From: CAVXSP01 sp963724645
GTDB taxonomy: Bacteria; Acidobacteriota; Vicinamibacteria; Vicinamibacterales; SCN-69-37
Assembly: GCA_963724645.1 (NCBI GenBank)
Contig: CAVRVJ010000001.1
Location: 744,001 to 808,000, forward strand
Length of the DNA stretch: 64,000 nt
Direction of reading: 5' to 3'
The notes under the pieces were generated by a model. That model was not told where the DNA came from and did not search any database. It saw nothing but the letters and a program-made list of their open reading frames with translations. The position numbers were made by a program, and so were the translations under genes. Numbering within the stretch: position 1 is the stretch's first letter; the number at the start of each line of letters is the position of its first letter. Shown here one piece after another: positions 55,233 through 64,000 of this stretch.

Positions 55233-55727
55233 ATGAACTGACCTGTCGTTCCTAATCCTTGATTCCGAATTCTGAATTCCGCCTCCTCGGCGCTCCTGAA
55301 AAAACCGCCGCATCATCTCCCTGCACTCTGCCGCCAGCACCCCCGACACGACCACGAGCCGATGGTTGAGGGAGGGGTGCTCGTGCGCTCGCTGAGTCGA
55401 TTCAATCGCGCCGGCTTTCGGCTCCGTCGTGCCGAATACCAGCGTGCCCACACGCGCGTGGACCATTGCGCCCACGCACATCAGGCACGGCTCAATCGTG
55501 ACATACAGCCGCGCGTCGGTCAGCCGGTAGTTGCCCGCAGCAGCCGCCGCCGCTCGCAACGCCACGACCTCGGCGTGGGCCGTCGGATTGCAGGCCCCGA
55601 TCGGGCGGTTGAAGCCGCGCCCTACGATCTCACCGTCGACCACAACGACGGCCCCGACCGGCACCTCGCCCGACGCCCGGGCCTGCTCGGCCAGCCGCAG
55701 CGCCTCGCGCATGAATCGCTCGTGCAT
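55209..55727 (-). CDS. tadA: tRNA-specific adenosine deaminase
   Basis: A 172-aa zinc deaminase making inosine at position 34 of tRNA-Arg(ACG). TAHAEVVALR holds the zinc His and the proton-shuttling Glu. PCLMCVGAMVHAR gives the two zinc Cys. EVPVGAVVVVDGEIVGRG is the usual N-terminal strand. ATG 55727 gives the standard N-terminus (HERFMREALRLA). The last 8 codons and the stop lie inside the tRNA-Ser gene, so the C-terminus (EVPKWS) is encoded by tRNA sequence. Confidence 0.94.
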   Translation of the reverse strand: MHERFMREALRLAEQARASGEVPVGAVVVVDGEIVGRGFNRPIGACNPTAHAEVVALRAAAAAAGNYRLTDARLYVTIEPCLMCVGAMVHARVGTLVFGTTEPKAGAIESTQRAHEHPSLNHRLVVVSGVLAAECREMMRRFFQERRGGGIQNSESRIRNDRSVHGEVPKWS

Positions 55728-55821
55728 CGCCGGCCGGAACTTTCGATTATATCCGGTCGGCCGTCGCGCCTTCGCCGGCCGGTTGACGACCCGGGCAGGC
55801 GTGCGAGCGTAGAATCGACGC

Positions 55822-57699
55822 ATGCGAACGATGCTGCTGCCACTGCTGATCTGTGCGTGGATAGCGCCGGCGATCGCGCGGGACCAGGCTGGCCGCTCCA
55901 ACGCCGGCCCCGAGCAATCCGAGTTGAACTCGGCCGACCTCGCCAGGGCGCTGCGCGAGCAGGGGTCGGCCTCCGTACGGAGCATCGTGTTCGACACTGG
56001 AAAGGCCACGATCGCACCGGAATCCGCGACGGCCCTCGCGGTCATCGGCGATGTTCTGAAACGCGACGCGTCCTTGACACTGGAAATCCAGGGACACACC
56101 GACAACGCTGGCGCCAAGACCGCCAACCTGAGCTTGTCGCTGGCACGGGCGGCGGCCGTGCGCGATTACCTCGTCAAGACCTTCGGCGTGCCAGCTGATC
56201 GTCTGATCGCCACGGGACTGGGCGATACGAAACCGGTCGCCGACAACTCAACCGATGAAGGACGCGCGCAGAACCGGCGCATCGAATTGGTGAAGATGAC
56301 CCCGGGCCTGAAGGCCCCGAGCTCCATCCCGCCAGCTCAGGGCTCGACGCCCGGCGAATGGACCGGACGCGTCACGGCCGGCATGATGGCGATCGGCGGC
56401 GAAACGACGGGCATCGTGCTCGTCACCGATCGGGATCAACTGGAGTTGCAGCCGGCCGATTCGGCGATGCGACGGAGATTAGAGGAACTGAACGGCAAGA
56501 CCGTCACGATCCGTGGGACGCTCGAAACCTTCCGCGGCGTCGAAGTCAGAACGCGGCGGATAATCAAGGTCACGAACATCATTCCAGGTACGACGGGTAC
56601 GACAGGTACGACAGGTACGACGGGTACGACGGGTACGACGGGTACGACGGGTACGACCAGGTACGAGGAACGCGCTGACGCTGGCCTATCGTTCTTCAAG
56701 AGAAATGATTGGCCAGCTTCACGCTCCCGTACCCGTCGTACCCGTTTAGAATCCGACCCCGAACGTCACTCTGAACACACCGCCACCGAGATTCGTTTCG
56801 TTGTACGCGAGCGATGCGCCACCGGCGCCGATGACGTTCGGAACGTAGCGATACTGCCCTTCGACGCCGATTCTGACGAACTTCACACCGATCGTCACGC
56901 CGCCGAACCCCGCCGCGCCCGTGTCCGTGATGTCGGTGTTGTCGTCCGCGCTCGCGAAGGTCGCGGTCGACGTCTCCTGGTACCGCTGCAGCAGCAACGC
57001 GCCTCCGAGATACGGCCTGACCGCGACCGTGCCCTTGGACGTCGAGCCGAAGCGCCAGCCGCCGCCGATTTCAATCGGCGTGATGTCGATCGTCAGCGGA
57101 ATATTGAGCGAATGGGCCGTCATCGACGAGTCGACGAAGACACGGGTGCCGGCGTTCGACGAATGGGTGTACGCAAAACGCACGAACAGCCCCTTCCACA
57201 GGTCCGTGCCTTCGACGCCAAACCCCAGATGACTCAGACATCGCGTTGCTGGTGCCCAACACGGCCTCGAAACTCTGCGACGCCGTCATGGCCTCGCCGT
57301 CGGCGATCCCGAACGCATGGATCCCTGGATGTGTCCTGGTCGTCATCCGCGGCCTGGCTCGGGGCTGGACGGCGGGAGCGGGCGGCTCGGCGGCGGGCGG
57401 CGCCGGCCGAGCGGCTGACGGTGGCCTCGCGGGTGTGGCCGACCGGCCGCTCGCGTCCGGAGTCGCGAGGATCAGCGCCTCGATCCAGGCTTGCAGCCGG
57501 GCATCGCCTGCACGACCGTTTCGCTCACATAGCCGGTCTTGCCGCTGCTCTTCACGCGCACGCGGTACCACGCGCCGGTCGTCTCGAGCACCTCGAGCCG
57601 CTCGCCTCTCGTCAACGTCGCCACGGCCGCCGCGTTGAACGAGGGTTTCTCGCGCATCGTCGCCGATTCCACACTGACCACGAGCGTCTGCGGATCTGA
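55822..57699 (+). CDS. OmpA-family peptidoglycan-binding protein (true end probably near 56.68 kb)
   Basis: The first 150 residues are a secreted OmpA C-like domain: signal peptide (LLPLLICAWIAPAIA), SIVFDTGKATIAPES, LEIQGHTDNAGAKTANLSLS, AAVRDYLVKTFGVPADRL and NRRIELVK. Residues 175-255 form a small beta domain. Then a GTT repeat encoded by a 9-bp minisatellite follows. Beyond about codon 285 the frame stays open only as the antisense of an outer-membrane gene and is unlikely to be real; a neighbouring frame stops at 56679-56681. A slip in the minisatellite may have lost the natural stop. Confidence 0.7.
   Translation: MRTMLLPLLICAWIAPAIARDQAGRSNAGPEQSELNSADLARALREQGSASVRSIVFDTGKATIAPESATALAVIGDVLKRDASLTLEIQGHTDNAGAKTANLSLSLARAAAVRDYLVKTFGVPADRLIATGLGDTKPVADNSTDEGRAQNRRIELVKMTPGLKAPSSIPPAQGSTPGEWTGRVTAGMMAIGGETTGIVLVTDRDQLELQPADSAMRRRLEELNGKTVTIRGTLETFRGVEVRTRRIIKVTNIIPGTTGTTGTTGTTGTTGTTGTTGTTRYEERADAGLSFFKRNDWPASRSRTRRTRLESDPERHSEHTATEIRFVVRERCATGADDVRNVAILPFDADSDELHTDRHAAEPRRARVRDVGVVVRAREGRGRRLLVPLQQQRASEIRPDRDRALGRRAEAPAAADFNRRDVDRQRNIERMGRHRRVDEDTGAGVRRMGVRKTHEQPLPQVRAFDAKPQMTQTSRCWCPTRPRNSATPSWPRRRRSRTHGSLDVSWSSSAAWLGAGRRERAARRRAAPAERLTVASRVWPTGRSRPESRGSAPRSRLAAGHRLHDRFAHIAGLAAALHAHAVPRAGRLEHLEPLASRQRRHGRRVERGFLAHRRRFHTDHERLRI
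56587..56658 (+). repeat. Minisatellite, 8 copies of a 9-bp unit
   Basis: Eight head-to-tail ggtacgac(g/a/c) units encode Gly-Thr-Thr repeats at the end of the OmpA-like protein. The unit keeps the reading frame. An inverted copy (cccgtacccgtcgtacccg) lies at 56726-56744. Confidence 0.9.
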
Positions 57700-57776
57700 G
57701 TCGCCTGCGCCGCGGCGAGCGACGCCGACAGCAGGCTCGCCGCGCACAGACCAATCGAGAGCAACATCCTGCGCAT
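56746..57776 (-). pseudogene. SH3b plus outer-membrane beta-barrel protein, split by frameshifts
   Basis: Four consecutive pieces in different frames make one gene. A signal peptide (MLLSIGLCAASLLSASLAAA) starts at 57776 after TAGGAG. An SH3b domain follows (VESATMREKPSFNAAAVATL, then WYRVRVKSSGKTGYVSETVV), then a Pro/Ala linker. An acidobacterial-type barrel ends it: LWKGLFVRFAYTHSSNAGTR, IEIGGGWRF, GVTIGVKFVRIGVEGQYRYV and FRVTFGVGF. Breaks are near 57715, 57490 and 57235. The pieces keep family order, so sequencing indels are more likely than old decay. Confidence 0.7.
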
Positions 57777-57781
57777 GGCTC

Positions 57782-59361
57782 CTACTTTCTGAGCCCCGAA
57801 CCGAACAAGGCGGCTCGAGGCTGAATCAGGCCGGCACCAAATAAGAGCTCGCTCCTGACTGGCTCGGTGAAACGCAGGCCGCGGGAGGCGGCAGGTTGGT
57901 CGCGACGCAGTCGCTGCCACCGCACGGGCGGGCGGTCTTCTTGATGATCTGCTCGACCAGCGCGGGCGTCGCGCTCGCGCCGAACTGGCTGATGAACAGC
58001 GCCGCCATCCCCGCGACGTGCGGCGAGGCCATCGAGGTGCCCTGGGCCGAGGTCTCCTCGAACCGATCGAAGCGAGGAAAAGGATGGTCTCCGGATCCGA
58101 GTCCGCTGCCCGGATCGTGGACTGCCAGATGCCGCCGGCGAGGCCCCCTTCAAGCTGGTCACCACCGGGCGCGGCGATCTCGACGTAGGAGCCCGACGTG
58201 GAATAGTAGGCGTGCCGAAGCGATCGGCCGACCGATGCGACGGCCATGGCGCCGGCAATCGTCTCGGCGTATCTGGCCGGATAATCCGGGGCGTTTCCCG
58301 TATCGTAGGAATTCCCCGCCGACATCGCGACGAACACGCCCTTGCCGACGGCATAGGAAATTGCGTCCCGTAGCAAGGGCGTCTGTCCAGGTCCGCCGAT
58401 ACTGAAGTTGATGACCTTCGCGCCGTTGTCCGCCGCGTACCTGATTCCCGGTTCGTGGCGCTGTCCGGACAACCGCCGGAGTCCAGCGGCGCGCGTCCAG
58501 GAATACCCTGCGCCGAGCGCGAAAACTGAATATCCCAATAGCTGACGCACACTTTGACCGGCATGATCCTGGTCTTGTAGGCCATGCCCTGCCAGCATCA
58601 CCCCGTTGTTCGTCTCCTCGCCAACCGTGCCGCTGACGTGCGTGCCGTGGCCTTCCATGTCGAGAATCGTCGTGCCGTGTCCGCTCACGAAGTCCCTGCG
58701 GCAGCACCAGGCGGCTCAACGGCAAGTCGGGATTCACGATGAACGGCACCGGAATACGTCGACGATAGCCGTGCCGTTCCACGTCCGGCGCGACGAATCG
58801 TCTGGTTGACGTTCGTCACGCCTGTGTCGACAACAGCGACGATGATGCCGTCGGCGCCGGCATTGATATCCCACGCGCGCGGCATGTCGAGCGCGGCCAT
58901 GTCCCACTGTTTCGAGGGGTACGACGGATCGTTCGGCACACTGTCGAGGTGCCGCAGGTAATTCGGTTGTGCGTAGGCGACTTCGGGCTGCTCCCGGAGT
59001 TGTTCGGCCAGGATGTCCGCGTTCGGTTGACCGAGGTCCGTCACGACCGCGAGGTCGCCGATCCATTCAAGTCGTTGACATCCGGCCGGCTACTGCAGCG
59101 CCATCAGCGGCCTTCTGCTGGCCTTCGCGGGCTGACGCCGTCCTTGAACTTCACGAGCACCTGATTCGGAAGGTAGTCGAGGTGCTCACGAGCCGCCTGC
59201 TCGTACTCGCCAATCTCGGCGACGGATAGCCCGCCGCTGAACACGATCGCACCGGCCTGCGCCCGGACACGCCATCCCGAGGAACCAAGAGCGACGATGC
59301 CAATTATCGCGACCGCCATGCTCACGCGGCCGACGCTGAAGACCTGACGGAACGACGACAT
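57782..59361 (-). pseudogene. Subtilisin-like S8 serine protease, multiply frameshifted
   Basis: A secreted protease reassembled from at least five frame pieces. Start at 59361 (GGAAGGG upstream), signal peptide (VSMAVAIIGIVALGSSG), then an I9-like propeptide (YLPNQVLVKFKDG and EQPEVAYAQPNYLRH). The catalytic domain has IIVAVVDTGVTNVNQ (Asp), DMEGHGTHVSGTVGE (His), FVAMSAGN (oxyanion Asn) and SMASPHVAGMAALFISQ (Ser). It ends in FGAGLIQPRAALFGSGLR. All catalytic residues are present, so the native gene is probably intact. Confidence 0.75.
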
Positions 59362-59433
59362 TGTCCCTTCCTCTCCTACGCCAAGGGTGCCGGTCGGCCG
59401 TCCGGCGCCTGGAAATCGATGCGCTCGAGCGAT

Positions 59434-60229
59434 TTAGACGAGCACTTCTCCCCGCATGACCGTGACCGCCTGGCCGCTCAGGAACACACGGTCGCCGTCG
59501 AGCCGCAGTCGCAACTCGCCGCCCCGGCTCGACAATTGCCGCGCCACAAGACGCGTCTTCTGAAGGCGTCGGCTCCAAAACGGCGTCAGACAACAATGTG
59601 CCGATCCGGTGACCGGATCCTCGGCGATGCCGGACCCGGGCGCGAAAAAACGCGAGACGAAATCGACGTCCGGGGTCGATGCCGCGCTCGTGATCATCAC
59701 GCCGCGCACCGGCAGGAGGGCAAGCTTCCCGAAATCGGGTTTCGCGTCGCGGACCGCAGCCTCGCTTTCCACTTCGACCAGATAGTCGAACTTGCTGCGC
59801 CCGACGTAGCGCGGCGTCACACCGAGCGCTTCAACCAGACCGGCAGGTGGATCGGATGCCTCCTCGAGGGTCGCCGGAAAATTCAGCTCAATCCATCGGC
59901 CGTCACGCACAGCGGTCAACAGGCCGCTTCGAGTGTGAAAGGCCGCTCTCGCGTCGGGCGCCAGCTGGCCGGTTTCCCACAGCGCGTGTGCGCTCGCCAG
60001 CGTCGCGTGTCCGCAGAGCGCGACCTCGATCGTCGGCGTAAACCAGCGCAGGTCGTACGATCCGTCGGCGTGCCGACTGGAGGAACGCGGTCTCGGACAG
60101 ATTCATCTCCTGCGCCACCTGCTGCATCCAGCGGTCGTCGCGCGGGATCGGCAGTACGATCACGGCTGCCGGATTGCCGGAAAACGCCTCGGATGTGAAG
60201 GCATCAACCTGGACGAATGGGAGAGGCAC
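59434..60229 (-). pseudogene. PhzF-family isomerase, one frameshift
   Basis: The N-terminal part (PFVQVDAFTSEAFSGNPAAV, EMNLSETAFLQ) and the C-terminal part (IELNFPATLEEASDPPAGLV, GSGIAEDPVTGSAHCCLTPF) of a PhzF-like epimerase lie in adjacent frames. A single shift near 60080 would restore HADGSYDLRWFTPTIEVALC and CGHATLASAHALWE. Length would be about 265 aa, normal for the family. Substrate unknown. It is divergent from the oxidoreductase at 60.3 kb. Confidence 0.8.
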
Positions 60230-60291
60230 TGAGAAACAATATCAAGAAGCCATGGTACTATTCGGCGCGACGGACTTGCGGACCCTTACTT

Positions 60292-62221
60292 ATGGCCGAC
60301 GAGAAAGACAACCGACACGATCGCGCGCTGGGCATGGACCAGCACATTTCCCGCCGCGACTTCCTGAACTCGACGCTGGTGGCATCCGGCGCCATGCTGG
60401 CGCGGCTGAGCCCAGCCGAGCTGCTGGCGCAGGCCGGCATGCCCGGGCGAGGAAACTGGGCGGGACCGGGCGGCGTAGGCGACTACGCCAGTTCAAATGG
60501 CAACACACTCGCCGTGCTCGCCGACGGGCACAAGATCCGGGATCATGCCTACGACGCGCTGCCCGCAGGCGTGATTGACACCGGCGAGACGTACGACTGC
60601 GTGGTCGTCGGCGGCGGCATCAGTGGCCTCGCGGCCGCGCTCATTTTCACCCGGCGCGCCCGCAACGGGTCGAGCTGCCTGGTGCTCGACAACCATCCGA
60701 TCTTCGGAGGCGAGGCCAAGCGCAACGAGTTCGACGTCGACGGCCATCGGTTGATTGCTCATCAAGGCTCCGCCTTTTATTTCGTTCCGTATCCCTACAG
60801 TTTTCTCGCGCGCTTCTACGAGTCGATTGGCCTCGAGCAGCCGCGGCTCAGCTATCAGACATGGGGCGGCCCGCGGGCCGAGCTCGCGGTCAGCAACACG
60901 CCGTACGGCTCGCCCGGCATGGACCGTGGCCAGTACCGGCTACTTCTTCGGCGCCAGGTTCGGGCAGACGCCGGGTCTCTGGGTGATCGACCCGCTGCGT
61001 AAGAATCTCGAAGGCGCTCCCATTTCCGCGAACACCCGCGCGGAGGTGATGAAGATCCTACGCGGCGACATGCGTCCCGGATTTCAGCGGCCGGTGCTAC
61101 GACGGGGATCCGATCTCGCGTCAACTGGACACCCTCACCCTTGAAGACCACTTGATGGATCGGTACGGCATCAGCCGCGAGACCGTGCGGACGTACCTCT
61201 CGGACGAGGGCGGCGGCTTTGGTCTTGGGCCCGACGCGCTGTCGGCGTTCACCGCCTACGCGCCGGACATGCTCCATCCGCTCCCGGATCCGGCGGGCGA
61301 GCAGATGTTTGCGGACGGCAACGGCGGCTTTGCGCGGATGATCGTCAAGGCCTTGCTCCCGGACGCCATCGCCGGGCCGAATACGCTCGAGGGCGTCACG
61401 CGCGGCGCCGTGACACTTCGACGCGCTCGATCGCGGCGGCTCGCCGGCGCGCATCAGGTTGAACTCAACCGCGGTCTGGGTGCAGCACGACGGATCGGCG
61501 GACGAAATCCGACACGCTGACGATCGCGTACACGCGTGGCGGCAGCGTGTATCGCGCGAAAGCGCGGTCCGCGATCATGGCAGGCGGCTCGTGGACGTCA
61601 AGGCACATCGTGCGCGACCTGCCGGCCGCCCAGCGCGACGCCTACGCGCAGTTCTATCGATCGCCCGCGATGATGGCGAACGTGGCCGTCCGGAACTGGC
61701 GGTTCCTCGAGAGGCTCGGGATCAGCGGATGCCGCTGGTTCGACGGTCTCGGCAGTTTCCTGCAGGTCAGGCGCGTCCCTGTCGCCGGCGCCGACTCGCC
61801 CACGATCAGCCCGGACCAGCCGATCGTCCTCAACCTGAAGGTGATCTACCCTTCGCCAGGATTGCCGATCGAGCAGCAGGGTCAAATCGGACGCGCGCAG
61901 ATGCTGTCCACGCCGTTCCGGGACTACGAGCGGCAAATCCGCCAGCAGTTCGTCGACATGTTCGGCCGGGCCGGCTTCGACCCCGTCCGGGATATCGCCG
62001 GCATCATGCTCAATCGCTGGGGCCACGCGTACGTCAGCCCGCAGCCTGGCTGGTACTACGGCACCAACGGCAAACCCGCGCCGCGCGACGTCCTGCGCGG
62101 AAGCCCCTTCGGCCGGATCGCGTTCGCGAACACCGACCTGTCGGGCAACATGGACCACCGAAGCTCGATCATCGAAGCCGACCGGGCCGTCGGACAGCTA
62201 TTGGACCAGGTGCTCGTATAA
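60292..62221 (+). pseudogene. Tat-exported FAD-dependent oxidoreductase (spermidine-dehydrogenase-like), frameshifted
   Basis: Begins with LGMDQHISRRDFLNSTLVAS, a twin-Arg signal, then the FAD-binding YDCVVVGGGISGLAAALIFT and GGEAKRNEFDVDGHR. Further pieces in other frames are YFFGARFGQTPGLWVIDPLR (60755-61144 frame), DRYGISRETVRTYLSDEGGG (61152 frame), SGCRWFDGLG and, at the end, FGRIAFANTDLSGNMDHRSS. Breaks lie near 60940, 61100-61150 and 61420-61540. Full length would be about 640 aa. The family includes spermidine dehydrogenase and related amine or polyol oxidases. Confidence 0.72.
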
Positions 62222-62229
62222 GCCAACAC

Positions 62230-62836
62230 TCAAGGTCCCACCTTGAAGGGCGTCATCGCCGCCGTCTTGTCCCACATGATGGCCAGCTTGCCGCCGGTGT
62301 CGGTCATGTCCACGAAATTCCACGTGAGCTGATCCATCGAGAACGGCAGCGTCGACAGCGTCATCGGCGCGCGCACGACGTCCTTGTCAGGCGTGTAGTT
62401 GAACGAGCCCCAGAGCGACGTCTTGTTCGCCGGATCGTACGTCGTCTGGTACGGCAACGTGCTGAGGATCAAAGTCCACGCGTTCGGCTTGAGATCGATG
62501 AGCACGTCGTATTCGCCGACGGCGATAGTTTTCCCGTTGATGACGAGCGGCACTTCGGTCTTGAGCCGCGTCGTCACGTTTGCGCCGGCGCGCCAGACGG
62601 GCGCCCCGCCCAGCACAGTCTTGCCGTAGTCGGCGCCGGAGCCCCACAAATCGCGGCCGCGTTTAATCGGCCGTCCGATAGGCCGCCTGATAGCTCGGCG
62701 TCGATCCGCCACTTCTGGCGCCCACCTGGGTCGCCGAGCTGCCGGCAGGACTTGCCGGCCGCCCGCCGCCTTGCGCCGCAAGCAGGACCGTCATCGCGAA
62801 GACCACCGCCGCTGACGCCATGAGTCTGCGGGTCAT
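62230..62836 (-). pseudogene. DUF2911 secreted protein, frameshifted
   Basis: A signal peptide (RRLMASAAVVFAMTVLLAAQ) starts at 62836 after GGAGG. The DUF2911 core lies in another frame (KTVLGGAPVWRAGANVTTRL, PLVINGKTIAVGEYDVLIDL, MTLSTLPFSMDQLTWNFVD). A shift around 62665-62700 joins them. DUF2911 proteins are common in Bacteroidetes and Acidobacteria; function unknown. Convergent with the oxidoreductase, 8 nt apart. Confidence 0.72.
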
Positions 62837-62855
62837 TTCATGCCTCCGTGAACAT

Positions 62856-63175
62856 TCACGCCCCAGGTGGCGTGTACGCCACCTGTTTTTTGGCGGCCGC
62901 GTCGATCTCTTCGGCGGAGATCAACGGTGTGGTCGTCATTTCACCGCCCCGCTTGCGCCGACAACGAGCCCGAGGGCCGCGCCCGAGGCCACATCCGGTA
63001 GTCGACGACGATCACGACATCGGTGGGACCAAATGCGAAGTAGAACCCTTCAACTTTTCCGCCGAGCCCCGCGATGGCCTTTTCGACGACCGCACGACGC
63101 TTCGATCCGCCGTCCTTCAAAAGACCCTTCAAGCCGTCCACCGTATACGTCGCTTGCAACATGATATTTCGGCAT
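62856..63175 (-). pseudogene. GYD-domain protein, frameshifted
   Basis: GYD family of about 105 aa. MPKY starts at 63175 after AGGAGGG. Then in another frame come LQATYTVDGLKGLLKDGGSK, GGKVEGFYFAFGPTDVVIVV, and in others VASGAALGLVVGASGAVK and LISAEEIDAAAKKQVAYTPP. Single-base indels near 63160, 62985 and 62938 restore the normal protein. Function unknown; ferredoxin-like fold. Confidence 0.72.
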
Positions 63176-63355
63176 TGGTCCCTCCTGGTTCCTGCGCGCT
63201 GACAAAACCAGCGTATGCGGGAAGTCACCTGACTTGATGTGGTGGTCTGCGCCCGCGCTCGTCGCGGAGCGCGCCACGATACCACCTCAAGTCGAGCGAT
63301 TTCCCGATTAGTGTAGACCCTCCGGAGGCATTCGTGCCGGATTCCCTTGTGCAGA

Positions 63356-64000
63356 TCATCTCGGCGCCTCGTACAGCCGCAGGAGCCGCATCGACCAGGC
63401 CGGGGCGTCCGGCATGCTCGCCGTCTGGGTCATCCTCACAAACTTCGCGGCGACCGGCGAAAACGCAATGACTGTCGTGCCCGGCATCCCTGCTCCTTCT
63501 GCGACAGGGGCGCTCCACGTGGAGCCATCCGTCGACACCTGCACTCGATAACCGCGCGGGAAGGTCCAGACGGGGGGCGATGCCGGCCCGTCCAGCGCTG
63601 ACGGTCGAAGACGTGAACTGCAACTCGGTCAACGTCGTGACGGCCGGCAGCTCCACTTGAAACCACATGCCGGCCTGCTGCGGCTCACCCGTCGTCCAAC
63701 CGAGAAAATTGAGCGCGCCGGCGGGCCCGCTCAGGAAGTTGAAACCGCCCTGAGCGTTTGGCTGGGGAGCCGGGCGCGAATCGTGGCTGGCAGTGACAAT
63801 CCAACCGGCGTCGGGCACGAGCGCACGCGGAAGCGACGCGTCCAGCTCGGGAATCGTCCACGGTCTGTTTCGATCGCCCGTATCGCGCGAACTCGGACGA
63901 CATCCTGAGCCGTCACCAATCCGCCCGTATTGCCGAAACTGGTCCGCACGTACGACGCGACGTCTGCAATCCACTGGTCTTTGTTCGCGCCCATCGCGAC
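63356..64000 (-). pseudogene. Cytochrome c / discoidin-type protein, partial and frameshifted
   Basis: The 3' end of a larger gene entering from the right edge. GANKDQWIADVASYVRTSFG is the end of a c-type cytochrome domain. After a linker come FLGWTTGEPQQAGMWFQVEL, TTLTELQFTSSTV and then, in another frame, VSTDGSTWSAPVAEGAG and KFVRMTQTASMPDAPAWSMR of an F5/8 (discoidin) domain, ending LLRLYEAPR. This layout is found in secreted heme-binding dehydrogenases. At least two frame breaks lie within 640 bases. Confidence 0.62.

Overview
The window is GC-rich, densely coding bacterial chromosome. The gene mix suggests an acidobacterium, probably of the Vicinamibacteria type: soluble PQQ glucose dehydrogenase, secreted sulfatase and fucosidase, FG-GAP proteins, PEP-CTERM sorting, an HprK-related kinase with PqqD proteins, kinase-TPR proteins and many small toxin-antitoxin modules. 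This placement is inferred from gene content only. No phage, insertion sequence or CRISPR array was recognised.

Layout. 0-11 kb: a partial Orn/Lys/Arg decarboxylase, an MscS channel, a secreted FG-GAP protein, a PQQ sugar dehydrogenase, a sulfatase and a REC-MEDS regulator. 11-19 kb: a minus-strand operon in which an HPr-kinase-like protein is translationally coupled to a PqqD protein. Two very long PqqD/IPT-TIG/Gly-rich surface proteins follow; one is intact and one is broken by a stop codon and a frameshift. 19-24 kb: a DUF502 membrane protein, then a dockerin-bearing extracellular nuclease directly upstream of a cohesin-like PEP-CTERM protein. 24-27 kb: VapBC-like and TacAT toxin-antitoxin pairs and a GH29 fucosidase. 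27-30 kb: a REC/anti-sigma ATPase, two DinB-like proteins and a lipoprotein.

30-40.5 kb is an aerobic benzoyl-CoA (box) island: boxR, a MaoC-like gene, boxZ, boxC, boxB, a small unknown gene and bclA on the minus strand. Divergent from it are the wrecked remains of a gentisate/salicylyl-CoA operon and an intact aromatic-acid transporter. TGCA-containing repeats lie upstream of boxZ and boxC. BoxA, the reductase partner of BoxB, is not in the window.

40.5-55.7 kb: a STAS-like protein, an alpha-carbonic anhydrase, a SpoIIE-type response regulator with its hybrid kinase, HigBA, an ankyrin protein, a kinase-TPR protein behind a deleted ECF sigma gene, a second TacAT, tRNA-Ser(CGA) and tadA. Gene stumps (hydrolase, glyoxalase, vapC, SWIM-helicase) lie between them.

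55.8-64 kb: an OmpA protein, an SH3/beta-barrel protein, a subtilase, a PhzF protein, a FAD oxidoreductase, a DUF2911 protein, a GYD protein and a cytochrome/discoidin protein. From about 56.7 kb almost every gene is split over several frames. This looks more like uncorrected indels at a contig end than true gene death; protein calls there are by homology across frames.
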